Of a DNA stretch of 8,861 nucleotides, positions 1 to 6,689 are shown in pieces (the first letter of the stretch is position 1; each line of letters starts with the position of its first letter). The stretch comes from an uncultured Alphaproteobacteria bacterium (GTDB lineage Bacteria; Pseudomonadota; Alphaproteobacteria; UBA7887): assembly GCA_913044255.1 (NCBI GenBank), contig CAJWOI010000096.1, positions 1-8,861 of the forward strand, written 5' to 3'. The notes below the pieces were generated by a model. That model was not told the DNA's origin and ran no database searches. It saw only the letters and a program-made list of their open reading frames with translations. The translations under genes and the position numbers were made by a program.

Positions 1-1554
1 AACGTCGCGGGCGTTGCCCCAATTATTCTTTTTCATGCGGAAACCCAAAAGGTTATCACAATCAGTGGCTTGGGAACTTGGCCCAAGACAATTCGGCCTG
101 ATCTTTTTTCTTCTAGTTACGAAGGCCATATTCCGGAAAACGTTTTACGCACGGTAGTGCCGGCAGCGCCAGATGCTTGGATTACAGCACTTGAGCATTT
201 CGGCACCATGACTTTTTCCGAGGTCGCTCAAGCGGCAATCAAGTTCGCTAGTGAGGGGTTTGTGATGTATCCACTCATGTCTAAGCTAATTCAGGATAAC
301 GCGGAAAATTTTCGGCGCTGGAAATCGAATGAGGAGATCTATCTTCCTAATGGCATAGCGCCAAAACCAGGTGAAATATTTTTTCAGAAGGACCTCGGAA
401 AAACACTGCAGTACATGGCAGATGAAGAGAAAGCCACGACTGGCGGTAGAATTGAAGGGTTATGTGCCGCACGCAATGCATTTTATCAAGGAGATATTGC
501 GCATCAGATTGTAAAACACCAAAAGGAAAATGGTGGATTTCTCACTCTCGAAGATTTTTCGGAATTCAAAGTAGATATTGAAGACCCGGTAGAGATTAAC
601 TTTCAGGGCACGACAGTATATACCTGCGGCCCCTGGTGCCAGGGCCCAGTGCTACTCCAGTGTTTACGCCTTCTAGATGGGTTTGATCTTCGAAATATGA
701 AGCAAGATTCTCCGGCTTATATTCATACACTTACAGAGGCTATAAAACTTTCGTTTGCCGATCGTCACTTTTATTATGGCGATCCAAATTTTGTCGACGT
801 TCCTATAGAAACATTGATCAGCGAAAAATATAATGACATTCGTCGCGGATTGATTCGCTCGGGTGAAGCCGGGCCGCGGATGCCCCCTGCAGGTGACCCG
901 TTCCGGCTGAGACCCACTGGCCCTAGTCTCGAAGATACAGGAGCATTACAATCAAAACCTGCAGCCAGTCTTGATACTTCGTATGTATGTGTTACCGACA
1001 GCGCCGGAAATATTTTTTCCAGTACCCCAAGTGATGTCGCGAAAGACTCCCCGATCGTTCCCGGCACTGGCCTTTGTCCATCATCCCGTGGCTCCCAAAG
1101 CTGGTCTGATCCCGGACATCCATCTGCGGTACAACCAAAGAAGCGTCCCAGACTAACTCCTAACCCAGCACTTGCGATTCGAAAAGACGAATATGCAATC
1201 CCTTTTGGAACACCAGGCGGTGATGTTCAGGTTCAGGCAATGCTTCAGTGTTTTCTCAATGTTGCTCTTTGGGATATGAATCCACAGCAGGCGGTAGAAA
1301 AACCCAGATTCGGTTCCTATAGTTTTCCAGACTCCTTTGAGCCACACAAATATCACCCTGGTAAGCTTATGATGGAGCCGCGGTTTAATTCAGGCCAACT
1401 TGAGACGCTCCAAGCGCTTGGCCATCAGGCCGAGTACTGGCCAGATTGGAGTTGGCAGGCCGGCGCGGTCTGCATGATTAAGTCAGATTTTAAATCAGGA
1501 GTTCATACGGGCGGCGCTGACCCTCGGCGCCCAGCCTATGCGGTAGGTTGGTAA
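1..1554 (+). CDS. Gamma-glutamyltransferase-family Ntn-hydrolase, 5'-truncated by window edge
   Basis: The frame is already open at base 1 (NVAGVAPIILFHAE...), so the gene starts upstream; the TTG at 70 is only an internal codon. About 517 residues are visible, against roughly 530-600 for the family. Family marks in order: SEGF near codon 84, AFYQGDIA, GGFLTLEDF, FADRHFYYGDPNFV, then DTSYVCVTD, where the Thr at 976-978 aligns with the autocatalytic nucleophile that becomes the N-terminus of the small subunit. Downstream come PGTGL, RGSQSW, PGHPSAV, KKRPRLTPNPAL and FGTPGGDVQVQ. These enzymes self-cleave and hydrolyse or transfer gamma-glutamyl or related acyl groups, usually in the periplasm. 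The small-subunit pocket resembles YwrD/oxamate amidohydrolase/acylase-type members more than classical Ggt, since the paired Ser of PLSSM is replaced by Leu-Thr. The N-terminus, and so any signal peptide, is not visible. Family is confident; substrate unknown. Confidence 0.9.
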   Translation, partial: NVAGVAPIILFHAETQKVITISGLGTWPKTIRPDLFSSSYEGHIPENVLRTVVPAAPDAWITALEHFGTMTFSEVAQAAIKFASEGFVMYPLMSKLIQDNAENFRRWKSNEEIYLPNGIAPKPGEIFFQKDLGKTLQYMADEEKATTGGRIEGLCAARNAFYQGDIAHQIVKHQKENGGFLTLEDFSEFKVDIEDPVEINFQGTTVYTCGPWCQGPVLLQCLRLLDGFDLRNMKQDSPAYIHTLTEAIKLSFADRHFYYGDPNFVDVPIETLISEKYNDIRRGLIRSGEAGPRMPPAGDPFRLRPTGPSLEDTGALQSKPAASLDTSYVCVTDSAGNIFSSTPSDVAKDSPIVPGTGLCPSSRGSQSWSDPGHPSAVQPKKRPRLTPNPALAIRKDEYAIPFGTPGGDVQVQAMLQCFLNVALWDMNPQQAVEKPRFGSYSFPDSFEPHKYHPGKLMMEPRFNSGQLETLQALGHQAEYWPDWSWQAGAVCMIKSDFKSGVHTGGADPRRPAYAVGW

Positions 1555-1607
1555 CTCCGCTTCTATTTTTGTTTCCACCGCGATTATTTACTATGCAGAG
1601 AATAAGT

Positions 1608-1637
1608 TTGCGTTGGAAGTAAATCAAATACTATATC
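1608..1637 (+). promoter_or_regulatory. Possible weak sigma70-type promoter upstream of the VOC gene
   Basis: TTGCGT at 1608-1613 and TATATC at 1632-1637 are separated by 18 bp, in the AT-rich gap between the GGT-family gene and the VOC gene. Each hexamer matches the consensus at about four of six positions. The VOC gene could instead be read through from upstream, since no convincing terminator is visible after 1554. This is pattern matching only. Confidence 0.2.
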
Positions 1638-1689
1638 GAAGATTCGGTAGCCTTTTTGTTAATCACCAATAGCGATAAGAGAGGCAGTC

Positions 1690-2094
1690 ATGGAGCAAAA
1701 TAATAAAGCTGAAAAATTTGCGAATATTGTATCTCTGGATCATGTCAATATTCTTACCTCTGACGTTGATGCTTGTCGGAAATTTTATGTAGATGCTCTG
1801 GGATTTAAAGAGGGCTTCAGGCCTGAGTTCGATTCTGCAGGCCTTTGGTTATACCTCAAGGAAATCCCTGTTTTACATTTTATTCAAACAGACGAAGAAC
1901 TGCCCAATAATAGCGGCACAATAGATCACATTGCATTTCGCGCACATGACTTCAATAAGTTTACGGCACGACTGAAAAAGCATGGTGTAGCTTATGAAGA
2001 TAACCCGGTACCGGAATTAGATCTCCACCAGTTGTTTTGTTATGACCCCCACGGAGTCAAGATCGAGTTCAATTTTGAAGGACAATGTAAATAA
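1690..2094 (+). CDS. VOC-family (glyoxalase/bleomycin resistance/dioxygenase fold) protein
   Basis: A 134-residue protein, the usual size of a single-module vicinal oxygen chelate protein with two beta-alpha-beta-beta-beta repeats. It opens with LDHVNILTSDVDACRKFY and DALGF, the typical first repeat; the second begins at TIDHIAFRAHDF and ends YDPHGVKIEFNF. The expected metal ligands are present at His18, His63, His80 and Glu126, so a divalent-metal-binding enzyme is likely rather than a metal-free binding protein. The ATG at 1690 is preceded by a good Shine-Dalgarno stretch, AAGAGAGG at 1677-1684. It lies 135 bp after the GGT-family gene on the same strand and may share its transcript. VOC proteins include glyoxalase I, ring-cleavage dioxygenases, epimerases and thiol transferases of the fosfomycin-resistance type; the sequence does not choose among them. 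Fold confident, reaction unknown. Confidence 0.88.
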   Translation: MEQNNKAEKFANIVSLDHVNILTSDVDACRKFYVDALGFKEGFRPEFDSAGLWLYLKEIPVLHFIQTDEELPNNSGTIDHIAFRAHDFNKFTARLKKHGVAYEDNPVPELDLHQLFCYDPHGVKIEFNFEGQCK

Positions 2095-2424
2095 ATAGAG
2101 TTTTGGTAGCAAGGAAAATAATCTTTAAATTTACGCTAAGAAAAATTTAGCAAGAGTTGAATCATAAAAACTGCCCATTCCCATAGTTACTCTTACAATA
2201 AAGTTTTTTTGCCTTCGTTGAAATGGAGGAAATAATAGCATTAGCAAGTAACCGCAGGAGCAATCATTTCCCTCATCGACGACAACAGGGGGGCATGCCG
2301 AGCACCAATAAAATGTACCTTTATATTTTCGGCTATTAAGAAGCGTAAAAGTAAAACATAGCCGGCAAAAAACCTATTCCAGGTTTCTAATTTCTGGCAA
2401 GGTAAGTTAGCCCGTAAATACTGC
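2095..2424. other. Gene-free convergent intergenic region
   Basis: About 330 bp between the VOC gene (+) and threonine dehydrogenase (-). It is AT-rich and has stops in all frames, with no protein or tRNA recognised. It holds a small hairpin GCTAA/TTAGC at 2134-2150 and a T-run at 2203-2209 downstream of the VOC gene, which might give weak termination on the plus strand. GGCTA/TAGCC at 2331-2335 and 2358-2362 form another short inverted repeat. The best structure is the minus-strand terminator candidate at 2367-2386, listed separately. Confidence 0.6.
2367..2386 (-). terminator. Candidate intrinsic terminator of the threonine dehydrogenase gene
   Basis: Read on the minus strand, AAACCT (2386-2381), a 5-nt loop GGAAT and AGGTTT (2375-2370) form a perfect 6-bp stem, followed by further T residues down to 2367. 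It sits about 38 bp past the dehydrogenase stop codon. The stem is short and only one-third GC, so termination may be inefficient; position and orientation are the main support. Confidence 0.45.
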
Positions 2425-3459
2425 CTACGAAAAATTTGTCCAATCCAGAATCACCTTGCCTGCATCGCCGCTATCAACAATGGCAAATCCCGCGTTGTAG
2501 TCTTGCGCTGGAAGATGATGGGTAATCACTGGTGATATATCAAGGCCACCTTGTAGCATCACAGTCATCTTATACCAGGTTTCGTACATTTCCCGACCGT
2601 AAATTCCTTTGATGGTAAGCATATTGAAAACAACTGTATGCCAGTCAATTGCCATTATGTTTTCAGGAATTCCAAGCATGGCAATTTTTCCACCGTGGCA
2701 CATATTTTCTAGCATATCTCCAAAAGCTGAGGGGCTTCCCGACATTTCAAGGCCCACGTCAAACCCCTCTCTCATGCCTAAATTTTTCTGCACTACGGCT
2801 ATCTTCTCTTTTCCTGCCTCGATAACTTGAGTAGCACCCATTTTTTGCGCAATATTCAACCTCGTTTTATTGGTATCTGTAACAACAACGTAACGTGCCC
2901 CACCATAACGACAAATCGCTGCCGCCATACAGCCAATTGGACCGGCGCCTGTAATCAGGACATCCTCACCTAAAATATCGAAAGACAGTGCGGTATGAGT
3001 CGCATTGCCAAAAGCATCGAATAAGGCCGCGATTTTCAGATCTATATCAGGGGCATGGTGCCAGATATTGCTTTCTGGAATGCAGATATATTCTGCAAAT
3101 GCCCCCTGCCTATTAACGCCGATTCCTTCCGTATTAGCACAAAGGTGTCGCCGACCTGCGAGACAATTCCGGCATCGCCCGCAAACTACGTGCCCTTCTC
3201 CGCTAACGATTTCGCCAGCATAGCAATCGTTTACATGCTCTCCCGTCTCTACAATCTCTCCAACAAACTCATGACCAATGATCATTGGAACTGGAATAGT
3301 TTCTTGTGCCCAACTATCCCAGTTGTAAATGTGGAGATCGGTCCCACAAATAGCTGTCTTTAATACCCGAATTAATACGTCGCCTGGGCCGATTTTCGGC
3401 TCTGGTATATCCTCCAGCCAAAGGCCGGGTTTACGATGACGCTTGCAAAGTGCTTTCAT
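2425..3459 (-). CDS. tdh: L-threonine 3-dehydrogenase
   Basis: A 344-residue zinc-dependent medium-chain dehydrogenase, essentially the family's length (E. coli Tdh about 341). It oxidises L-threonine with NAD+ to 2-amino-3-ketobutyrate in the cytoplasm. Catalytic-zinc residues Cys38, His63 and Glu64 are in AICGTD and GHEFVGE; the structural zinc site has Cys93, Cys96, Cys99 and Cys107; His90 in SGEGH is retained. GAGPIG at 171-176 is the nucleotide-binding loop, with Asp195 expected to favour NAD. HIYNWDSWAQETIPVP and IKGIYGREMYETWYKM are characteristic of Tdh rather than of generic sorbitol or alcohol dehydrogenases. The ATG at 3459 agrees with the family's MKAL start, but no Shine-Dalgarno is seen upstream. 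It lies 114 bp behind the ABC ATPase on the same strand, so co-transcription is possible. The usual partner kbl is not in the window. A related hydroxyl substrate cannot be excluded. Confidence 0.93.
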   Translation of the reverse strand: MKALCKRHRKPGLWLEDIPEPKIGPGDVLIRVLKTAICGTDLHIYNWDSWAQETIPVPMIIGHEFVGEIVETGEHVNDCYAGEIVSGEGHVVCGRCRNCLAGRRHLCANTEGIGVNRQGAFAEYICIPESNIWHHAPDIDLKIAALFDAFGNATHTALSFDILGEDVLITGAGPIGCMAAAICRYGGARYVVVTDTNKTRLNIAQKMGATQVIEAGKEKIAVVQKNLGMREGFDVGLEMSGSPSAFGDMLENMCHGGKIAMLGIPENIMAIDWHTVVFNMLTIKGIYGREMYETWYKMTVMLQGGLDISPVITHHLPAQDYNAGFAIVDSGDAGKVILDWTNFS

Positions 3460-3573
3460 AGTGGGCGACTAGTGCAGTTGTTTGCGAAGGCAACGATTGG
3501 TATAGCTACAAAGTGCCGGAAAATTGACAACTCTTTCGGCAACACCTTATGAAAAACAGGTTGTGGCAGGACA

Positions 3574-4671
3574 TTATACCACCCGATTAGTTTCCGGATT
3601 AATCAAATACATATTTTTCAAATCAATTGAAAATGACATTTCTTCCCCAACATGACCCGCAACACTTGGATTTGATCTAGCCCAAACATCTATTCCATTG
3701 ACATCAACTAGTACCATCGTATCCATTCCAGTCGGTTCTACGACGAGTACTGTTTCCTTAAATTCAAATAAATCTTGTCCATAAGTAGAACGACTATCCG
3801 TCAAATGTTCCGGCCGAATGCCGAATAACATTTTTTTTCCAAGGAACGGTTTGTAGCGGTTGCACCGCTCTTTTGGCACTTTAAGGCGCAAGTTTCCTCC
3901 AATGTGGATATTTAAGATATTCTGTTCAAGTACTACCTCGCAAGGGATAAAATTCATTGAAGGTGAGCCAATAAATCCAGCGACAAAGTGGGTTTTAGGA
4001 TTTTCATATAACTCCTGGGGTGATCCAATTTGCTCAATTCTCCCCTGATTCATCACCACAATTCGATCTGCCAATGTCATAGCTTCAACCTGGTCGTGGG
4101 TTACATAGACCACTGTTGACTTCACGGTCGCGTGAAGCCTCTTGATTTCTGTACGCATTTGGGCCCGTAACTTTGCATCAAGATTCGACAATGGTTCATC
4201 GAATAAGAACACACGTGGTTTGCGGACAATTGCTCTACCCATGGCAACCCTTTGTCGCTGCCCACCTGATAGCTGCTTCGGCCGCCTTTCAAGAAGCTCC
4301 TCAATTCCTAAAATTCCCGCTACCTCGGCTACTCGCTTTTTGATTTGAGGCCCAGGGATTTTTCGAAAACGCAAACCGAATGCCATATTCTCAAAGACTG
4401 TCATATGGGGATATAACGCATAGTTTTGAAATACCATTGCTACATCTCGGTCTTTTGGCGCCATGTCATTTATTGTCTGGCCATCCACTGTAATAGTTCC
4501 GCCAGTAACTTCTTCAAGCCCCGCAATCATTCTGAGTGTGGTGGTTTTCCCGCATCCAGATGGCCCTACCAACACTACAAATTCTCCGTCTGAAATGTCT
4601 AAATCGATGCCACTCACCGCCTCTGTATCATCAAATTGTTTGTACAAAGACCGGATATTTATCGTAGCCAT
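3574..4671 (-). CDS. CUT1-type ABC importer ATP-binding protein (UgpC/MalK/MsmX family)
   Basis: A 365-residue ATPase that drives import through the permease pair encoded from 6690. Numbered from the ATG at 4671: Walker A GPSGCGKTT at 36-44, Q-loop in VFQNYALYPH near 82, signature LSGGQRQRVA at 134-143, Walker B FLFDEP at about 155-160, D-loop SNLD at 162-165, switch His192 in VTHDQ. The C-terminal part is the TOBE/MalK-type regulatory region, with FGIRPEH near 283-289. The frame continues upstream to a TTG at 4764, but those 31 extra residues do not look like this family, while MATINIRSLYKQF is a normal N-terminus, so the ATG is chosen. Its Shine-Dalgarno is poor (GAGTG, rather distant). The gene is divergent from the binding protein and permeases, unlike the common single-operon layout, and may be co-transcribed with tdh. 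Confidence 0.95.
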   Translation of the reverse strand: MATINIRSLYKQFDDTEAVSGIDLDISDGEFVVLVGPSGCGKTTTLRMIAGLEEVTGGTITVDGQTINDMAPKDRDVAMVFQNYALYPHMTVFENMAFGLRFRKIPGPQIKKRVAEVAGILGIEELLERRPKQLSGGQRQRVAMGRAIVRKPRVFLFDEPLSNLDAKLRAQMRTEIKRLHATVKSTVVYVTHDQVEAMTLADRIVVMNQGRIEQIGSPQELYENPKTHFVAGFIGSPSMNFIPCEVVLEQNILNIHIGGNLRLKVPKERCNRYKPFLGKKMLFGIRPEHLTDSRSTYGQDLFEFKETVLVVEPTGMDTMVLVDVNGIDVWARSNPSVAGHVGEEMSFSIDLKNMYLINPETNRVV

Positions 4672-4707
4672 ATGTTGGTCACTCGAAAAATTAACACTTG
4701 CCGTACT

Positions 4708-4724
4708 GGTGTACGAGATACACC
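4708..4724. repeat. Inverted repeat GGTGTA-N5-TACACC before the ATPase gene
   Basis: Perfect 6-bp arms (4708-4713 and 4719-4724) around CGAGA, about 37 bp upstream of the ATPase ATG. It could be an operator or a hairpin in the ATPase leader RNA. Six-bp arms are expected about once by chance in a gap this long, so it is only a candidate. Confidence 0.3.
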
Positions 4725-4735
4725 CTTCCCCACAA

Positions 4736-4748
4736 AGGCGTAACGCCT
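4736..4748. repeat. 13-bp odd palindrome AGGCGT-A-ACGCCT
   Basis: Perfect 6-bp arms with one central base, 65 bp upstream of the ATPase ATG. A one-base centre cannot form an RNA hairpin loop without opening the stem, so if functional it is more likely a protein-binding DNA site. It lies close to where a minus-strand promoter would be expected. Chance occurrence is possible. Confidence 0.3.
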
Positions 4749-4881
4749 CTCTTGATATTACCAATGGAACCGATATCTAATGATCTGCTGTTGGTCACAA
4801 TGATCTAAAGGCCTGCCGTGCTTTGCCCAGTTTGGTAAGGCTAACCAGAGCACCTCTGTTAAATCTTTCAATTACAAACTC

Positions 4882-4897
4882 CAGGACAATTGTCTGA
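4882..4897. promoter_or_regulatory. Candidate operator half-matching the 5012-5028 inverted repeat
   Basis: CCAGGACAATTGTCTG contains the perfect 10-bp palindrome GACAATTGTC (4885-4894). Allowing a one-base gap, it resembles the inverted repeat at 5012-5028: both have CCAG-(G)-ACA, a short AT-containing centre, then TGTCTG. The centres are about 130 bp apart. Two related palindromes in one divergent gap suggest a pair of sites for one regulator, but this rests on two copies only. Confidence 0.3.
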
Positions 4898-5011
4898 TTC
4901 AGCACGGGTTCCTGGGTTTAGTCGATGTGATGCGCCACCAGGGCCTAGCGTAGCCGCTGAAACGTGGTCATGCCATACAGTTCAATGGGTTATCAGCCCC
5001 GGCAGTGGTCG

Positions 5012-5028
5012 CCAGACAAACTGTCTGG
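5012..5028. promoter_or_regulatory. Candidate operator, 17-bp inverted repeat CCAGACA-AAC-TGTCTGG
   Basis: Perfect 7-bp arms at 5012-5018 and 5022-5028 around AAC, the longest perfect inverted repeat I found in the divergent gap. It lies about 74 bp upstream of the -35 candidate of the binding-protein promoter, a position compatible with an activator or a looping repressor. No T-run follows it, so it is not a terminator. No regulator family is assigned. Confidence 0.4.
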
Positions 5029-5101
5029 ATGCGATCAGCTTTTCCATATCGGTGGAAGGTCCGCCATACTTTCTTGCACCTCAGTTCCATAGCGATGGAC
5101 C

Positions 5102-5129
5102 TTGACAACTTATGATTTTATGTGATAGC
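5102..5129 (+). promoter_or_regulatory. Candidate sigma70-type promoter of the binding-protein operon
   Basis: A consensus -35 hexamer TTGACA at 5102-5107 is followed after 16 bp by GATAGC (5124-5129), with a TG two bases before it (5121-5122) as in extended -10 promoters. The -10 matches consensus at only three of six positions, so an activator may be needed. Transcription would start near 5136, leaving about a 50-nt leader before the ATG at 5189. The region between is AT-rich. Confidence 0.45.
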
Positions 5130-5144
5130 AAGAACATTCTAACA

Positions 5145-5163
5145 ATAGTAATTTAAGTACTAT
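5145..5163. repeat. Inverted repeat ATAGTA-N7-TACTAT in the binding-protein leader
   Basis: Perfect 6-bp arms (5145-5150, 5158-5163) around ATTTAAG, between the presumed transcription start and the Shine-Dalgarno at 5173-5182. It could be a repressor site overlapping the transcribed leader. The stem is too AT-rich for a stable RNA hairpin, and arms of this length can occur by chance. Confidence 0.25.
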
Positions 5164-5188
5164 CGTCAAAACAAGGGGGAAGTCTGAG

Positions 5189-6622
5189 ATGAAAAGACTA
5201 TTTCTTACCATATTGTCAGCGTTCTTCGCTGTGACGAGCAACCTGGTTCACGCGGGAAATGCTGACGAGATAGCGGTTGAAGCTGCAAAAAAATATGCCG
5301 GGACAGAATTAACCATCTTTCTCGAAGCCGGCCTTTCTGAGTTGGGGTTCCAACTTTCTACCACCGAGCGGTGGGCAGAACTCACCGGTATCAAAGTAAA
5401 TATTACCGGAGCACCAACAAATGAGATGTTTTCCAAGATTGTTATCGAGCACCGCGGCGGTACCGGGGCGTTTGATGTCGTTGATGTTCAACCACCGTGG
5501 ATGGGTGACCTCGTTGAAATTGGCGCGCTAGAACCGTTGGATTCGTTCATGGATAAGTATAGTTATCATGACGAACAAATGGATATCGCCGCGTTTTATC
5601 GTGACGCTTGGCAGAAGTACAACGGCCATACCTATGCTTTTGCAGACGATGGTGACGTTTTGCTTTTATATTATCGTAAAGACCTTTTTGAGGATCCAGA
5701 AAACCAAAGTGCCTTTAAGGCGGAATATGGTTACGATCTTGCACCACCAGCCAGTTGGGAACAATTCGATCAGATTGCAAAATTTTTCACCGATCGATAT
5801 GCACCGAAACTCTATGGCGCATCTATGGTGCGAAGCCGAGGCCTAACCCAATTTTTCTTCTCTCAGCAATTTAGGCTTAGGGGTGGGAAATTCTTTGATC
5901 CTGATACGATGAACGCGACGATTAATTCAGATATCGGTGTTGAAACGCTACAAGCACTGGTCGATCGCACAGCGCACATGCCTCCCGGTAACGCAACCTG
6001 GGGATTTGTTGAGAAATTCAGCGCCTGGCTTGGCGGCGAGGTAGCTATGACTGTCTCATGGCCAGCTGTAGGACGTTGGGCTGAAGGGGTCGGCACGGAT
6101 ATCGATGCCATGTCCTGGATTCCCAAAACGACTATCGCAGATAAAGTCGGGTATGCAATTGTAGGCAAACACCCCAATATGGCTCCTGGTTTCTCGCTTG
6201 CCGTTTCATCGACCAGTAAAAATAAGGAAGCGGCCTATCTCTTTATTCAATGGGCCAACAGCGCCGACGTCAGTCTCAAGCGAACCGAGTTACCTTACTC
6301 GATACGAGACCCATTTCGTACCTCTCATTACAAAAGCCCATTACTCCGAAATCAATGGCCAAATGCCGGGCAATTCCAGGATACTCTTATGGACGCTGGC
6401 GCTGCAGGCATGCTTGACTTAACGCTACGGAACACGGCCGCGTATCAGGATGCTTTTGGTGCCGCGTTGCAAGCAGCGATCGGAGGTGAAGATCCCCAGA
6501 AGGCGTTGGACAATTTGGCTAAAGAGTGGGATTCTCTGACCAAGCAGGTTGGGGTAGATGCCCAACGGAGAGCCTATAATGCTTTTGTCTCTACTGGCCG
6601 TGCGTATCCTCCGGGCACATAA
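5189..6622 (+). CDS. ABC importer periplasmic solute-binding protein (SBP family 1, CUT1-type)
   Basis: A 477-residue extracellular solute-binding protein, somewhat longer than the 400-450 typical of sugar-binding members. Residues 1-22 are a Sec signal peptide: basic MKR, hydrophobic core LFLTILSAFFAV, and a VHA/G cleavage site. There is no lipobox cysteine, so the mature protein should be free in the periplasm. Family features include LTIFLEAG at the first strand, AELTGIKVNI, FDVVDVQPPWMGDLVEIGALEPLD, KYNGHTYAFADDGDVLLLYYRKDLFED, PASWEQFDQIAKFF, the WLGGEVAMTVSWPAVGRW segment, and KEAAYLFIQWANS. A strong Shine-Dalgarno, AAGGGGGAAG at 5173-5182, sets the ATG at 5189. It is the first gene of the plus-strand operon, ahead of two permeases, and its ATPase lies divergently. 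It captures the substrate and delivers it to the permeases. The ligand, likely a sugar, polyol or similar, cannot be assigned. Confidence 0.92.
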   Translation: MKRLFLTILSAFFAVTSNLVHAGNADEIAVEAAKKYAGTELTIFLEAGLSELGFQLSTTERWAELTGIKVNITGAPTNEMFSKIVIEHRGGTGAFDVVDVQPPWMGDLVEIGALEPLDSFMDKYSYHDEQMDIAAFYRDAWQKYNGHTYAFADDGDVLLLYYRKDLFEDPENQSAFKAEYGYDLAPPASWEQFDQIAKFFTDRYAPKLYGASMVRSRGLTQFFFSQQFRLRGGKFFDPDTMNATINSDIGVETLQALVDRTAHMPPGNATWGFVEKFSAWLGGEVAMTVSWPAVGRWAEGVGTDIDAMSWIPKTTIADKVGYAIVGKHPNMAPGFSLAVSSTSKNKEAAYLFIQWANSADVSLKRTELPYSIRDPFRTSHYKSPLLRNQWPNAGQFQDTLMDAGAAGMLDLTLRNTAAYQDAFGAALQAAIGGEDPQKALDNLAKEWDSLTKQVGVDAQRRAYNAFVSTGRAYPPGT

Positions 6623-6653
6623 ACAGTTGCGCAACAATTAATCTATTCAAAAA

Positions 6654-6688
6654 CGGGGACTTTATTACAGAGTCCCCGCTCTTTTTTT
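6654..6688 (+). terminator. Strong intrinsic terminator/attenuator hairpin between binding protein and permease genes
   Basis: CGGGGACT (6654-6661), a 9-nt loop, and AGTCCCCG (6671-6678) form a perfect 8-bp GC-rich stem, followed by CTC and seven Ts at 6682-6688. This is a textbook rho-independent terminator, 32 bp after the binding-protein stop codon. The T-run ends one base before the ATG of the first permease at 6690. Partial termination or a stabilised 3' end would give more binding protein than permease, as is known for other importers, where such a hairpin or REP element follows the binding-protein gene. Confidence 0.88.
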
Positions 6689-6689
6689 A

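Larger units (their letters stand above)
4672..5188. promoter_or_regulatory. Divergent intergenic regulatory region of the ABC importer
   Basis: A 517-bp gap between the ATPase gene (-) and the binding-protein gene (+). It has no recognisable gene; a frame of 71 codons at 4890-5105 matches nothing known to me. Contents: inverted repeats at 4708-4724, 4736-4748, 4885-4894, 5012-5028 and 5145-5163; a 10-bp direct repeat TGTTGGTCAC at 4673-4682 and 4789-4798; and a promoter candidate at 5102-5129 for the plus-strand operon. A minus-strand promoter should exist for the ATPase, but no hexamer pair stands out. The gap is long for a simple divergent promoter, leaving room for one or more regulator sites. 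No regulator gene lies in the window. Confidence 0.6.

Noticed and set aside
774..1067. 97-codon minus-strand frame inside the GGT-family gene
   Set aside because: It is fully antisense to a strongly supported coding region and has no recognisable domain, so it is a shadow frame.
2166..2209. AAAAACT ... AGTTTTT inverted repeat with a T-run, as a terminator of the VOC gene
   Set aside because: The arms are almost all A-T pairs and the loop is about 29 nt, so the stem would be too unstable to call a terminator; only the T-run is noted.
3055..3363. 102-codon plus-strand frame opposite the threonine dehydrogenase gene
   Set aside because: It is antisense to conserved Tdh coding sequence including the zinc-binding region, with no independent protein features.
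2425..3459. Reading the dehydrogenase as a generic sorbitol or alcohol dehydrogenase, given the sugar-type transporter
   Set aside because: Length, all zinc-site cysteines, and the HIYNWD and YGREMYETWYKM segments fit L-threonine 3-dehydrogenase much better, although a related substrate remains possible.
4673..4798. Direct repeat TGTTGGTCAC at 4673-4682 and 4789-4798 as paired regulatory sites
   Set aside because: One 10-bp match in a gap of this size is not rare enough to support a claim, and one copy touches the ATPase start; it is mentioned only as content of the region.
4890..5105. Open frame of 71 codons on the plus strand within the divergent region
   Set aside because: It starts at a TTG with no Shine-Dalgarno, its protein matches no family I recognise, it covers the candidate operators, and the reverse-strand frames there give no recognisable remnant either.
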